NCBI RefSeq assembly: GCF_036014195.1
Contig: NZ_CP107918.1
Coordinates: 3,968,001-4,032,000 of the forward strand
Origin: Streptomyces sp. NBC_00442
Lineage (GTDB): Bacteria > Actinomycetota > Actinomycetes > Streptomycetales > Streptomycetaceae
Reading direction: 5' to 3'
DNA length: 64,000 nt
The notes under the pieces were generated by a model. It ran no database searches. It was not told the origin of the DNA and saw only the letters and a list, made by a program, of their open reading frames with translations. Within the stretch, counting starts at the first letter, position 1. Every line of letters starts with the position of its first letter. Position numbers and translations under genes: made by a program. Shown here piece by piece: positions 38,118 to 46,543 of the stretch.

Positions 38118-38258
38118 GCCGATCATCCCTTTCGAGCGCCGCGCGACTGCGGCCCGTTCGTGTCGTCGTTGAACCGCATCCGTCTGGCCGCCACGGCCCC
38201 GCCACGGTGGGGCTCGCGCGCGGTCACCACGCTCAGTACGCACATTCCGAGGCGCGCG

Positions 38259-38516
38259 TCAGCGCTGGTGATCGTCCTGGCGGAACCATCGGCCCCGGCG
38301 TTGACGTGCGTAGCGGCGCCGCCAGCGGTCCTCGCGGTCGCGGTAGTCACGGTAGGAGGCGAATCCGGAATCGTCCCCGCGCCCCCATCCGCCGGATCCG
38401 CCCCGCCCGTACCGGAAGAGGCCGAAGAGCAGCACGGCGGCGGCCACCCACCACAGGGCGTTGAGGAACCCGAGACCGAACAGGGCGAGGATGAGGAGAG
38501 CGAGCAGCACGATCAT
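38259..38516 (-). CDS. Small hydrophobic membrane protein
   Basis: This 85-aa protein has one or two N-terminal transmembrane helices (MIVLLALLILALFGLGFL, WWVAAAVLLFGLF) followed by a Gly- and Arg-rich, probably cytosolic tail with RYGRGGSGGWGRGD and RRRYARQRRGRW. Short 'hydrophobic protein' genes of this form are conserved in Streptomyces. ATG 38516 has GGAGG 7 nt upstream. The function is unknown; the basic tail might bind nucleic acid or lipid head groups. Confidence 0.8.
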   Translation of the reverse strand: MIVLLALLILALFGLGFLNALWWVAAAVLLFGLFRYGRGGSGGWGRGDDSGFASYRDYRDREDRWRRRYARQRRGRWFRQDDHQR

Positions 38517-38696
38517 GGCGAACCTCCGGTCACGGAACGGATCGACGCGACCGGGGACTGGGGCCTGCCCCAACAGCGTAGTCCTGTGGGGGAGTTGCTG
38601 CGACCGCCATCTCCGCCATAGGCCCGCCCCCTCTCACGCCCGCCGCAAAAAGATGTGAGGTCCGGGAGCGGGGGAGTGGGGGCGGGGCCCAGGGGG

Positions 38697-39566
38697 TCAG
38701 GCCTGGTGGGGGACCGGCCCGGGTTTGTTGTTCGATCCCGCTGCGTGGACGGTCTTGGCCAGTTCGGCCGGGTGCGGGGTCGGCGGCGCTCCCGCGGCTG
38801 CCGCTTCCCGGCTGAGGAAGGCGCCCAGTTCGCCGATGGTGCTCATCAGGGGTGCGGGGAAGACGACGGTGGTGTTCTTGTCGACGCCTATCTCCACGAG
38901 GCTTTGCAGGTTGCGGAGTTGGAGCGCGAGGGGGTGGGCCATCATGGTGTCGGAGGCGTCTCCGAGTGCTGCCGCGGCGAGCGATTCGCCTTCGGCGTTG
39001 ATGATTTTGGCTCGCTTCTCGCGCTCGGCCTCGGCCTGTCGGGCCATCGCGCGTTTCATGCTGTCGGGCAGTTGGATGTCCTTGAGTTCGACGAGGGTGA
39101 CCTCGACGCCCCACTCGGCGGTGGCGACGTCGAGGATCTCGCGGATGCCCAGGTTGATGCGGTCGGTCTCCGACAGCGTCTCGTCCAGGGTGTGCTGGCC
39201 GACGACCTTGCGCAGGGTGGTCTGCGCGATCTGGTTGATGGCGGCGTTCACGTTCTCGATGGCGATGACGGACTTCACGGCGTCCACGACGCGGAAGTAG
39301 GCCACGGCCGACACGTCCACGCTGACGTTGTCGCGGGTGATGATGCCCTGCGACTGGATCGGCATCGTCACGATGCGCAGCGACACCCGGTGCAGTACGT
39401 CGACGAGGGGAATGATGGTCCGCAGCCCGGGAGCACGCGTGCCGGCCAGGCGCCCCAGGCGGAAGAGCACTCCCTGTTCGTACTGCTTGACGATCCTGAG
39501 GGTCAGGGCCAGTGCCACCAACGCCAGCACGACGATGACGATCACGAGGATGATCAGAAGCTGCAT
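38697..39566 (-). CDS. Slipin / stomatin-like SPFH-domain membrane protein
   Basis: This 289-aa protein has one N-terminal membrane helix ([19 protein letters not shown]) and an SPFH/band 7 domain at residues 25-185 ([74 protein letters not shown]), then a coiled-coil region ([21 protein letters not shown]). Slipins scaffold membrane microdomains, often with a NfeD-type partner; none is adjacent. It is 24 bp from a run of reverse-strand genes to its right but has its own gap, so operon membership is unclear. Confidence 0.92.
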   Translation of the reverse strand: MQLLIILVIVIVVLALVALALTLRIVKQYEQGVLFRLGRLAGTRAPGLRTIIPLVDVLHRVSLRIVTMPIQSQGIITRDNVSVDVSAVAYFRVVDAVKSVIAIENVNAAINQIAQTTLRKVVGQHTLDETLSETDRINLGIREILDVATAEWGVEVTLVELKDIQLPDSMKRAMARQAEAEREKRAKIINAEGESLAAAALGDASDTMMAHPLALQLRNLQSLVEIGVDKNTTVVFPAPLMSTIGELGAFLSREAAAAGAPPTPHPAELAKTVHAAGSNNKPGPVPHQA

Positions 39567-39659
39567 GACGGCGCTCCCGCGGTGAGAGGTGCGAGGTGAG
39601 GGGGGGATGACGGCGAGGGCCTGGGCGTCAGGATTCGCGGGGGTGACGAGCTGCGCTCG

Positions 39660-39899
39660 TCATGCGGGCCGTGGCGGGTCGGGCCGGTGCGTCGGGGCCG
39701 CGGCGGCCGGGTCGTCGGGGCCGGCAGCCCGCCGGGTCGCGTCACTACGGGTTCCTCGGACGCCGGGATGGAAGCGGCTGTACCGGTGGAACATGATCCT
39801 CTCGGTGTGCTGGGCGTTGAGGAGGTGGATCACGCGTACCGCCACGAGGATCAGAAGCAGCGTGATGACGACGGTCAGGGCCGTGGTCATGGCGGTCAC
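39660..39899 (-). CDS. Small single-pass membrane protein coupled to the DUF5994 gene
   Basis: A GTG at 39899 overlaps the stop of the DUF5994 gene (GTGA) and opens a 79-aa frame: one N-terminal membrane helix (ALTVVITLLLILVAVRVI), then HLLNAQHTERIMFHRYSRFHP and a disordered Ala/Pro/Arg tail. ATG 39890 is an alternative start. I do not recognise the family. The coupled start and clear membrane helix support a real gene. Confidence 0.62.
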   Translation of the reverse strand: MTAMTTALTVVITLLLILVAVRVIHLLNAQHTERIMFHRYSRFHPGVRGTRSDATRRAAGPDDPAAAAPTHRPDPPRPA

Positions 39900-40552
39900 A
39901 TCCCCATCGGGAGCGGGTCCGGGCGTGCCGTGCCGACGACGGCGTGGGTCGAGGAGGCACCGCCTTCGTACTCCCAGGCCTCCTCCCGGTCCTGCAACCG
40001 ATCGGCCGCCGAGCCGGCGTGCGGGACCCGCGCCGCGTCGTACGGGACCGGCACCGCATCGTGAAGGAGCGCCTCGGCCGCGCTCACGGCCGCCTCGGCC
40101 GCCATGAGGGCGCTCGCGGTGAGCCGCGGGCCGGCGGGATCCGTAGCGGCGGCCATCAGACGGGCGGCCGCGGTGGCGCCGGTTTCCGGCGGGATGACGA
40201 GGAGGTCCCAGCGTCCGGCCGTGTAGGAGAGCAGCAGGAGCTTGTGCGGGTCGAGCTCGTCCTTGAACCAGCCCGCCTTCACCACGTGCCCGGTGACGGG
40301 GATCCTTCGCGGGATGACCGGCCAATGCTCGGGGTTCACGGCGATGCGGGTGATCCGGCCCCACTTCGGCGCCAAGGCGTCGATCAGTGCGGGCAGTTCA
40401 CGCAGCAGGTCGCGCGAGCGGGGCCACCAGGCGCCGTCCAGGAGGCCGCGGGATGCGCCGGGACTCTTCAGGGCGATGCGCGCCGCGGAGGGCGCGGGAG
40501 GATCGGGGATCCCGACCGGAGGGGAAAACCGGTCGATCGTGGTCGCGGACAT
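39896..40552 (-). CDS. DUF5994 family protein
   Basis: This 218-aa actinobacterial protein of unknown function has the characteristic sequence GLLDGAWWPRSRDLLRELPAL, WGRITRIAVNPEHWP, RIPVTGHVVKAGWF, DPHKLLLLSYTAGRWDLLVIPPETG and ARLMAAATDP. No signal peptide or membrane helix is visible. Genes of this family often stand near ANTAR and stress-response genes in Streptomyces, as here. The start is ATG 40552; the frame extends to 40609 without family match. The stop overlaps the next small membrane protein gene. Confidence 0.87.
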   Translation of the reverse strand: MSATTIDRFSPPVGIPDPPAPSAARIALKSPGASRGLLDGAWWPRSRDLLRELPALIDALAPKWGRITRIAVNPEHWPVIPRRIPVTGHVVKAGWFKDELDPHKLLLLSYTAGRWDLLVIPPETGATAAARLMAAATDPAGPRLTASALMAAEAAVSAAEALLHDAVPVPYDAARVPHAGSAADRLQDREEAWEYEGGASSTHAVVGTARPDPLPMGM

Positions 40553-40621
40553 GGCGCGAACCCGTCTCCGGGAACACGTCAACGGACGACACCCGGTGCT
40601 TTTGTTCAACCGAGAACGACG

Positions 40622-41527
40622 TCAGCGTGGAAGCCAGTGTGCGAAATGCTCCCGGTACCTCAACCGTACTCCTCGGCGTGGGCGAAGGGTGGCGCGCGGC
40701 GGCGAGGAATCGCGCGGGGAGGCGGAGCGCGTACCGCCCACCGGACGGGTGGGCCCGCTGCTGGCGAATGCGGAACGCGTCGCGTCACCGATCCCGGCCC
40801 GTGGCCGTGTCCCACCGGCGCGGGCCGAAGGGCCGCCGACCTTCGGTGCGGCACTACCCCTGGTCAGCGGGGGGGGGTCCCCGACGGAGCCATCGTCATG
40901 ACCCCGGCCGAGGGGCCGCGGCCGGGTGGACGGGGGCAGCGGGGCGCGAGCCGGCGGCGGCACGGGAGGCCTGGGCACGGGCAGGTCGATCAGATCGCCC
41001 ACCTCGGCCACCTGTTGCAGCGTTCGGGCCAGTGACCGCAGCGCCTGCCGGGTGACGTCCAGCTGGCGCCGCAACTCCTCCGCCTCGGGCCAGGCGCGCT
41101 CGTGACTCACGGGATCCGTGCCGGCGGGCCGCAGCGCCTCGTACGCCGCGAGCCGCGGGTGCCACACCGTCAGTACCGGGCGCAGGACGCGGTTCAGGGT
41201 CACCATCGCGAGCACCCCGAAGGTGAGCCGTCCCTCCGGGACGGGCGGGGCGACGGCCGGGCCGTGTTGGTGCAGGATGCCGCGGGTGACGTCGTAGAGG
41301 GAGTACAGCGAGGTGAGTGCTTCGCGCAGGACGCCCTCGTCCCGCTCCAGCGGAACGACCGCGATCCGGCTGGCCAGTTGGAAGTACAACTCCCAGGCGG
41401 CCGTGCGCTCGGCGTCCGCCGGCTGCCACACGCCGGCCACCTCGCCGACGAACGGGATCGTCAGTTTCGCCGTGATCTGCGAAGGTCCTGTCCGCCCCCG
41501 CCGCGGCGTGCCTCCGGACTGCGTCAT
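40622..41527 (-). CDS. Standalone helical-domain protein homologous to the C-terminus of the divergent TIR protein
   Basis: Residues 20-185 of this 301-aa protein share a domain with the last about 160 residues of the divergent TIR-NTPase. AERTAAWELYFQLASRI matches AERMAAFDLQVELVSRI; LREALTSLYSLYDVTR matches LREALTSLNTLFSFTR; LNRVLRPVLTVWHPRLAAYE matches LNEILRPFTTRWHPLLAAWE; SHERAWPEAEELR matches DHERGWAHAATFR. Residues 190-301 are Pro/Arg-rich and probably disordered. ATG 41527 has GGGGAGG 7 nt upstream. Only 38 bp separate the two starts. I know no named family. A homotypic partner or regulator of the TIR protein is the natural inference. Confidence 0.8.
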   Translation of the reverse strand: MTQSGGTPRRGRTGPSQITAKLTIPFVGEVAGVWQPADAERTAAWELYFQLASRIAVVPLERDEGVLREALTSLYSLYDVTRGILHQHGPAVAPPVPEGRLTFGVLAMVTLNRVLRPVLTVWHPRLAAYEALRPAGTDPVSHERAWPEAEELRRQLDVTRQALRSLARTLQQVAEVGDLIDLPVPRPPVPPPARAPLPPSTRPRPLGRGHDDGSVGDPPPLTRGSAAPKVGGPSARAGGTRPRAGIGDATRSAFASSGPTRPVGGTRSASPRDSSPPRATLRPRRGVRLRYREHFAHWLPR

Positions 41528-41565
41528 GATCGCCTCCCCGGTTCCCCACAGTAGGGTATGACACC

Positions 41566-43419
41566 GTGTGGGATGTCTTCCTCAGCTACAGCCGTCAAGA
41601 CGCCAGCCAAGTCCGCCTACTCCACGCGGAGTTCGTCGCGGCCGGCCTGAAGGTGTTCACGGACGAGTCCGCGGTCGCCGGGTTCGCCGGCATCAGCGAC
41701 ACGATCCGTTCCGCACTCGCCGACTCGCGCGTCCTGCTGGCGTACTACTCGCTCGGCTACCCGGAGCGCCCGGCCTGCCAGTGGGAGCTGACCGCCGCTT
41801 TCCTCGCCGGGCTCGGGGAGGGCGATCCCCGCCGCCGCGTGCTGGTGGTCAACCCCGAGCCGGGCACCGCGCACATCCACCCGGTCGAGCTGCGCGACAC
41901 CCGCCACGGCGAACCGGAGACGCTGGTCGCCGATGTGCTCGCCCATCTGCGGCAGGTGCCCGGCCCCATGCGGCTGGATGCCGCGCCTCCCCGCGTGTAC
42001 GGCGAACTTCCTTCCGCCGTCGGCGAGTTCACCGGCAGGCTGCCCGATCTGTGGCGGCTGCACAGCGCCCTGCACGTGCAGGAGGCCCCTCTCGTCACCG
42101 GCCGCACCTCGGCCGGCCCCGTGCAACTGCGCGGCATGCCGGGCATCGGCAAGACCCGGCTGGCACGGGAGTACGCGCTGCGGTTCGGCGCGGCGTTCCC
42201 CGGCGGCGTGCACTGGGCGGCGGCCGGCGCACCGCGGCCGCCGCAGGCACCCGAGAAGCCCTGCCTGTACGTCGTGGACGACGTGCCCCACGGCCTGCCA
42301 CCGCGCGCCGTCATGGAACTCACCGCCCCGCATCCCCTGGTCCGCACCCTGCTGATCACCCGTAGCCGCGCCTACGGGGGCCACGGCGAACACCTCGACC
42401 TGGAGCCGCTCCCCGAGGCGGCCGCCGCCGTCCTCGCCGGGGCCCCCGAGATCGCCGACGCGGCCGCCGGGCACCCCGGCGCGCTCGGGCTGCTCGGCCG
42501 CGCGGCGGCAGCGGGCCGCGGCCCCGCCGCCCTGGCCGGCCGGCTGTACCAACCGGGCCGTTCCCTGCTCGACGAACTCGCCGGCGACGAACTCACGGCG
42601 GACCACGTGCGCGACGCCCTGAGCGCACCCGCCGAGGCCCAGGACGTCCTGCGCTGCGCCCTTGCCCTGTCCCCGCTGCCGGCCGGCGCCGAGACCGTGG
42701 CCCCGGTCCTCGCCGCCGCCGACCGGCTGCCCCACGCCGTCGCCCTGCGCCGCGCGAGCGCCGGTCTTGCCGAACTGACCGTCCGCGGACTGCTCACGCC
42801 CGCCCGGCACCACCTGCACCCGGTCACGGCACACTCCTGGCTCCACCACGAAGGCGACCCGGCCCGCGCGGAGACACTGCGCCGTGCGGTCCTCTCCAGT
42901 CTCGGAGCGGCGACCACTACGCTGGACGGTCCCGGCCTCCGGGTTCCCGGCGTACGGCAGGAGGGCATCACGATGAGGGTCAGAGAAGCCGAGCGGATGG
43001 CCGCCTTCGACCTCCAGGTCGAGCTGGTGAGCCGCATCGGTGTCCAGGAACTCCCCGCCGACAGCGGCAGTCTGCGCGAGGCGCTCACCTCCCTGAACAC
43101 CCTGTTCTCGTTCACCCGCGACACGCTGCGCCGCTACAGCATCGGCCTGGAACCGGGCACGGCCCCCACGGTCCGGTCGGTGGCGGACCACCTCCTGAAC
43201 GAAATCCTGCGCCCCTTCACGACACGCTGGCACCCCCTCCTCGCCGCCTGGGAAGCCCACCGCCCGCCGCACACCAGCCCACTCGACCACGAACGCGGCT
43301 GGGCCCACGCCGCCACGTTCCGCTCGGACCTGAACGCCCTGCGGGAGCCCCTCCAGGGCGTGGCGGCGTCCCTGGCGGAGATCTCCGGGGCGGAGTTCGG
43401 GATCTCGACGGGGGTCTGA
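41566..43419 (+). CDS. TIR-NTPase (STAND-like) protein with C-terminal helical domain
   Basis: This 617-aa, three-part protein looks NLR-like. Residues 1-130 are a TIR domain (WDVFLSYSRQD, VFTDESAV, VLLAYYSLGY, ACQWEL); Glu74 in QWEL sits where NAD-cleaving TIRs have the catalytic Glu. Residues 155-455 are an NB-ARC/STAND-like NTPase with Walker A GMPGIGKT (190-197), Walker B CLYVVDD (233-239) and TLLITRSR. The final about 160 residues are a helical domain duplicated in the divergent gene. A -10-like TAGGGT 8 nt before GTG 41566 suggests a leaderless transcript. TPR or LRR repeats are absent. An antiphage or signalling role is plausible but unproven. Confidence 0.88.
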   Translation: MWDVFLSYSRQDASQVRLLHAEFVAAGLKVFTDESAVAGFAGISDTIRSALADSRVLLAYYSLGYPERPACQWELTAAFLAGLGEGDPRRRVLVVNPEPGTAHIHPVELRDTRHGEPETLVADVLAHLRQVPGPMRLDAAPPRVYGELPSAVGEFTGRLPDLWRLHSALHVQEAPLVTGRTSAGPVQLRGMPGIGKTRLAREYALRFGAAFPGGVHWAAAGAPRPPQAPEKPCLYVVDDVPHGLPPRAVMELTAPHPLVRTLLITRSRAYGGHGEHLDLEPLPEAAAAVLAGAPEIADAAAGHPGALGLLGRAAAAGRGPAALAGRLYQPGRSLLDELAGDELTADHVRDALSAPAEAQDVLRCALALSPLPAGAETVAPVLAAADRLPHAVALRRASAGLAELTVRGLLTPARHHLHPVTAHSWLHHEGDPARAETLRRAVLSSLGAATTTLDGPGLRVPGVRQEGITMRVREAERMAAFDLQVELVSRIGVQELPADSGSLREALTSLNTLFSFTRDTLRRYSIGLEPGTAPTVRSVADHLLNEILRPFTTRWHPLLAAWEAHRPPHTSPLDHERGWAHAATFRSDLNALREPLQGVAASLAEISGAEFGISTGV

Positions 43420-43597
43420 GGGCGCGGGGATCGGCCCTCTCCACCTGCCGTGCCGAGCGCGGCGATCTCGTGGGCGCAGGAACGTCGCCGCCTCATCGCC
43501 CAGGCTCCGGCCGGGCGGACCCGGCGCGGGGTGTCACTCAGGCGGAATGAGTACCGGCACCCATGTGCCGCGGCGGGGCGTCTCCTAGCTTTCGAGC

Positions 43598-43936
43598 ATG
43601 AGTGTTCAACGGTGTTTGCCCCAGCGGCCCTTGCCCGTCGGCTCCGGGTCGCTGGCGCTCGGCACGCTCGGTGTCGCCCTGTTCGGGTCTCCGTGGCTGC
43701 CGACGGCCCTGCCCCCCATGGTCCGCTACTTCCCGCTGTTCCTGACCGTCCCCGTGGGTATCTGCGCCATTCTGGACGGGATCAACTCCCTGCTCCCGGT
43801 GCGCGGCCTCGACGGTGTCCCACGGTGGCGGGCCCGGACCGGGATCGCACTGGGCGCGCTCGTCGTCACCGTCCCGGTCGCTCTCCTCGCCGTCGGCTAC
43901 CTCATGCTGTCGCACGCGTACGCGCACGCCTACTGA
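43598..43936 (+). CDS. Small membrane protein of unknown function
   Basis: This 112-aa protein has three probable membrane helices: SLALGTLGVALFGSPWL, FPLFLTVPVGICAILDGI and IALGALVVTVPVALLAVGYLML. The pattern resembles small DUF4190-like or tripartite Streptomyces membrane proteins, but I do not recognise the family. ATG 43598 has no clear ribosome binding site. It stands alone between the TIR gene and a reverse-strand glycosyltransferase. Confidence 0.65.
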   Translation: MSVQRCLPQRPLPVGSGSLALGTLGVALFGSPWLPTALPPMVRYFPLFLTVPVGICAILDGINSLLPVRGLDGVPRWRARTGIALGALVVTVPVALLAVGYLMLSHAYAHAY

Positions 43937-43974
43937 CCGACTCGGTCGCCGCCGGGCCGCGGGCGGTCGCGGTT

Positions 43975-45216
43975 TCAGAGCGCCGCCAGTGCGCTCACTA
44001 CGCGTGCCGCTCCGTCTTCGCCGCGAAGAATCCGTGCGAGCCCGGCCGACCGGGCGCGGTACTGCCCGTCGTCCAGCGTCGTACGCAGCGCGCCGGCCAG
44101 CTCCGGTGCCGTGATGCGACGCGCGGGGAGGGTGGTGGGCGCCAGGCCCAGAGCGGTCAGGCGGCGGGCCCAGAAGTGCTGATCGATGGCGTGTGGTGCC
44201 GGCACGGCGGGGACTCCGGCTCGCAGGCCGGCGCCGGCGGTTCCGGGACCCGCATGGTGCACCAGGGCGCTCATGCGGGGGAAGAGCCAGTCGTGCGGGC
44301 ACTCGTTGATGGTCAGGACGTCGTCACCGACGACGTTCAGCCCCTGCGCACCGATCTGTACCACCGCGCGTACGCCGAGCATGCGGATGGCTTCTTTGAT
44401 GGTGGTGCTGAGGCGTTCGGCGCTGCCCGGTGAGGCGCTGCCGAACCCGAAGTACACGGGAGCGGGTCCCGAGGCGAGGAAATCGCGTAGGCGCTCGTCG
44501 GGGCTCCAGCGGGGGTCACGGGCCGGCCACCAGTACCCCACGCACGCGTGACCGTCCGGCAGCGGGATGCCCTTCGGCAACAGGGCGCCGCTGTATCCGT
44601 ACAGGACGCGCCGGCCGCGCAGGACGGCACGGACGGTACGAGCGGTTCCGCGCCCCACGCCGAACTCTTGGCCGATCCAGGAAAGGGCCGGCGCGTACAG
44701 GGGACTCATAGCGGCGTGCACCAGCGTTTCGGCGATCCGGTATCCGTGGGGCGCCAAGCGGGGAGACGCGCTGAGCCGCGGCAGGAGCATTCCGGGTGCG
44801 ACCGTGTAGACGCCGATGCAAGGCAGGTCTGCCGCGGCCGCGATCATGGCGCACACCGGGTGCGGCAGCGGGTGGGCGAGGATCGCGTCCACCCCCTCCC
44901 GGACCGCGTCGACGACTCCGCGGGCCATCACGTGGGCGATGTCCTGACCGTTGCGCGTCCTGCGCCGGAGCCTGGCCGGGCTCTGCCATCGGTCGAAACG
45001 GTCGGCGGCCAGCGCGGACTCCTCTTGCCCGGCCAGGGGAAGGACGCGGACCGGCAGGCCGTGCACGCGAAACGCGGGCGCGTGGCGTTCGGAGGTGGCG
45101 ACCACGACCTCGTGTCGTGCGGCGACCAGTTGTACCGCCAAGCCCGCATAGGGGGCCACGTCACCGGTCGAGCCCCAGGTCACCAGCAGGATCCGCATGG
45201 GGCGAGTATGGGACAT
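43975..45216 (-). CDS. GT1-family (MGT / sterol-type) glycosyltransferase
   Basis: This GT-B fold transferase starts with MRILLVTWGSTGDVAPYAGLA, typical of UDP-sugar-dependent family 1 enzymes. The C-terminal sugar-donor region has VYFGFGSASPGS, INECPHDWLFPRMSALVHHAGPGTAGAGLRAGVP and APHAIDQHFWARRL, the HxGxGT-type signature. ATG 45216 gives 413 aa; ATG 45198 gives 407, and the motif begins at once after it. Neither has a good ribosome binding site. The gene is divergent from an alpha/beta hydrolase and is the first gene inside the suspected tRNA-linked island. The acceptor is unknown; nearby ACP and hydrolases point to a lipid or polyketide-like substrate. Confidence 0.9.
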   Translation of the reverse strand: MSHTRPMRILLVTWGSTGDVAPYAGLAVQLVAARHEVVVATSERHAPAFRVHGLPVRVLPLAGQEESALAADRFDRWQSPARLRRRTRNGQDIAHVMARGVVDAVREGVDAILAHPLPHPVCAMIAAAADLPCIGVYTVAPGMLLPRLSASPRLAPHGYRIAETLVHAAMSPLYAPALSWIGQEFGVGRGTARTVRAVLRGRRVLYGYSGALLPKGIPLPDGHACVGYWWPARDPRWSPDERLRDFLASGPAPVYFGFGSASPGSAERLSTTIKEAIRMLGVRAVVQIGAQGLNVVGDDVLTINECPHDWLFPRMSALVHHAGPGTAGAGLRAGVPAVPAPHAIDQHFWARRLTALGLAPTTLPARRITAPELAGALRTTLDDGQYRARSAGLARILRGEDGAARVVSALAAL

Positions 45217-45326
45217 CGGGGCGCCCGATGGGACGCCAGGCATCCATGGGTCCCCTGCCATGCTCAAATGGATGAAATCGGCAGGAAATGCTGGGTTGGC
45301 CTCCGGGCCGCCGGTAGACAGGCCGG

Positions 45327-46226
45327 ATGTCTCACACCATCCAAGCGGCAGATCACGAGCTGGAGTTCCGCGGGTTCCGGTATGTGGCCCGCACGGCCAC
45401 GGCGGGAACCTCCGCCACCGAGCCGGTCGTTGTCCTGGGAGGCTCGTCGCAGGACCGCCACTCGTGGCTGCGGTACGAGCGGGTGCTCCTGTCGCACAGC
45501 AGCATGCTGACGCTGGAGCTGCCCGGATACGGGCAAGCCGATCCCCTCCCGGTCGAACACGGCATGGGCTTTCTCGCCGACGCCGTGCGCCACGCCGCGG
45601 ACACGCTCTCGCTCGGACCGGTCAACGTGTTCGGAGCGTGCTTCGGGGCCTCCATCGCTCTGCGCCTGGCGCAGCAGCACCCGGACCGGGTCGCACGTCT
45701 GATGCTCGGTGGAACCGCCGTGGAGACCTCCCCCGAGTACATCGCCTCCGCGCACCGGTGGCGCCGCATGGTCGACGACGGCCTGATCGACGACCTGGCC
45801 CGGGACATGGTCCAGCAGTTCATGTCCCCGCCCGACCACGGTTTCGTCCGGCGCCGAGCCGCCGTGGCACGCCTGATGCAGCAGCGGTTCGCTCATCTCA
45901 CGGAGCGGGAACTCGCCATGGACATCACCCACCACGAGCGTCTCCTGTCGCATCCGTGGAGCGTGCCCGAGCCGACTGTCACCACTCCCGCCCTGGTGTT
46001 CACCGGGGAACACGACACCATTACGCCGCCTCCCGTGGGACGGCGCGTCGCCGAGGGGCTCGGAGCCCGGTTCGCCACCATCAAGGACTCCGACCACCTG
46101 GTACAGATCGAGCGCGACACGGACCTGGCCGATCTGATGGCCCGCTTCTTCACCGACCAGCCCCTTGACGACCTCCCCTACCTCAACCCGGTCGAGTGTT
46201 TCGCCACCGCCACCGCCGTCGCATGA
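45327..46226 (+). CDS. Alpha/beta hydrolase with a cysteine nucleophile
   Basis: This 299-aa alpha/beta hydrolase has VVVLGGSSQDRHSW as the oxyanion-hole strand and LELPGYGQADPLP. The nucleophile elbow reads FGACFGAS, so Cys replaces the usual Ser of GxSxG. The acid is in FTGEHDTITPP and the His in DSDHLVQIE. Overall similarity to the reverse-strand hydrolase at 46396-47469, including the closing RFFTDQPLDDLPY segment, marks the two as paralogues. With an ACP gene 33 bp downstream, an acyl-transfer or thioesterase-like role on carrier-bound chains is reasonable. Cys favours acyl transfer over hydrolysis in some relatives. Confidence 0.85.
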   Translation: MSHTIQAADHELEFRGFRYVARTATAGTSATEPVVVLGGSSQDRHSWLRYERVLLSHSSMLTLELPGYGQADPLPVEHGMGFLADAVRHAADTLSLGPVNVFGACFGASIALRLAQQHPDRVARLMLGGTAVETSPEYIASAHRWRRMVDDGLIDDLARDMVQQFMSPPDHGFVRRRAAVARLMQQRFAHLTERELAMDITHHERLLSHPWSVPEPTVTTPALVFTGEHDTITPPPVGRRVAEGLGARFATIKDSDHLVQIERDTDLADLMARFFTDQPLDDLPYLNPVECFATATAVA

Positions 46227-46258
46227 CGCCGGCTTGTCCCATGCGCTTCGGAGGACCC

Positions 46259-46543
46259 ATGCACATCGACCTCGTCCCCTTCCTGACCGGAAACCTCGGG
46301 CTCAAGGCGCACTCGATCGGACCTGGGGCCACTCTGGAGGAAGCCGGCATTGATTCGCTGGCGGTGGTCGAGTTGGCGGTGATGCTGGAGAACGACTACG
46401 GGGTCGTCATCGATGAGGACGAGCTGTCATCCGTACCCTCGGTCGCGGCCCTCAACGAGTTGGTGTACGAACGAGTGGCGTCGAGGACGGCGGGAGCCTC
46501 CTCGGGGCGAGGAACCGCCAAGGACTCCGGCGGACCGCAGTAG
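46259..46543 (+). CDS. Acyl carrier protein
   Basis: This 94-aa carrier has the phosphopantetheine attachment Ser in EEAGIDSLAVVELAVMLEND, followed by helix-3 residues VIDEDELSSVPSVAALNELV. The C-terminal about 20 residues (TAGASSGRGTAKDSGG) are disordered. ATG 46259 has GGAGG 5 nt upstream. It is probably co-transcribed with the Cys hydrolase. Its 3' 148 bp overlap the convergent Ser hydrolase gene on the other strand. No ketosynthase or adenylating enzyme is adjacent, so the carrier must be loaded by an enzyme encoded elsewhere. Confidence 0.9.
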   Translation: MHIDLVPFLTGNLGLKAHSIGPGATLEEAGIDSLAVVELAVMLENDYGVVIDEDELSSVPSVAALNELVYERVASRTAGASSGRGTAKDSGGPQ

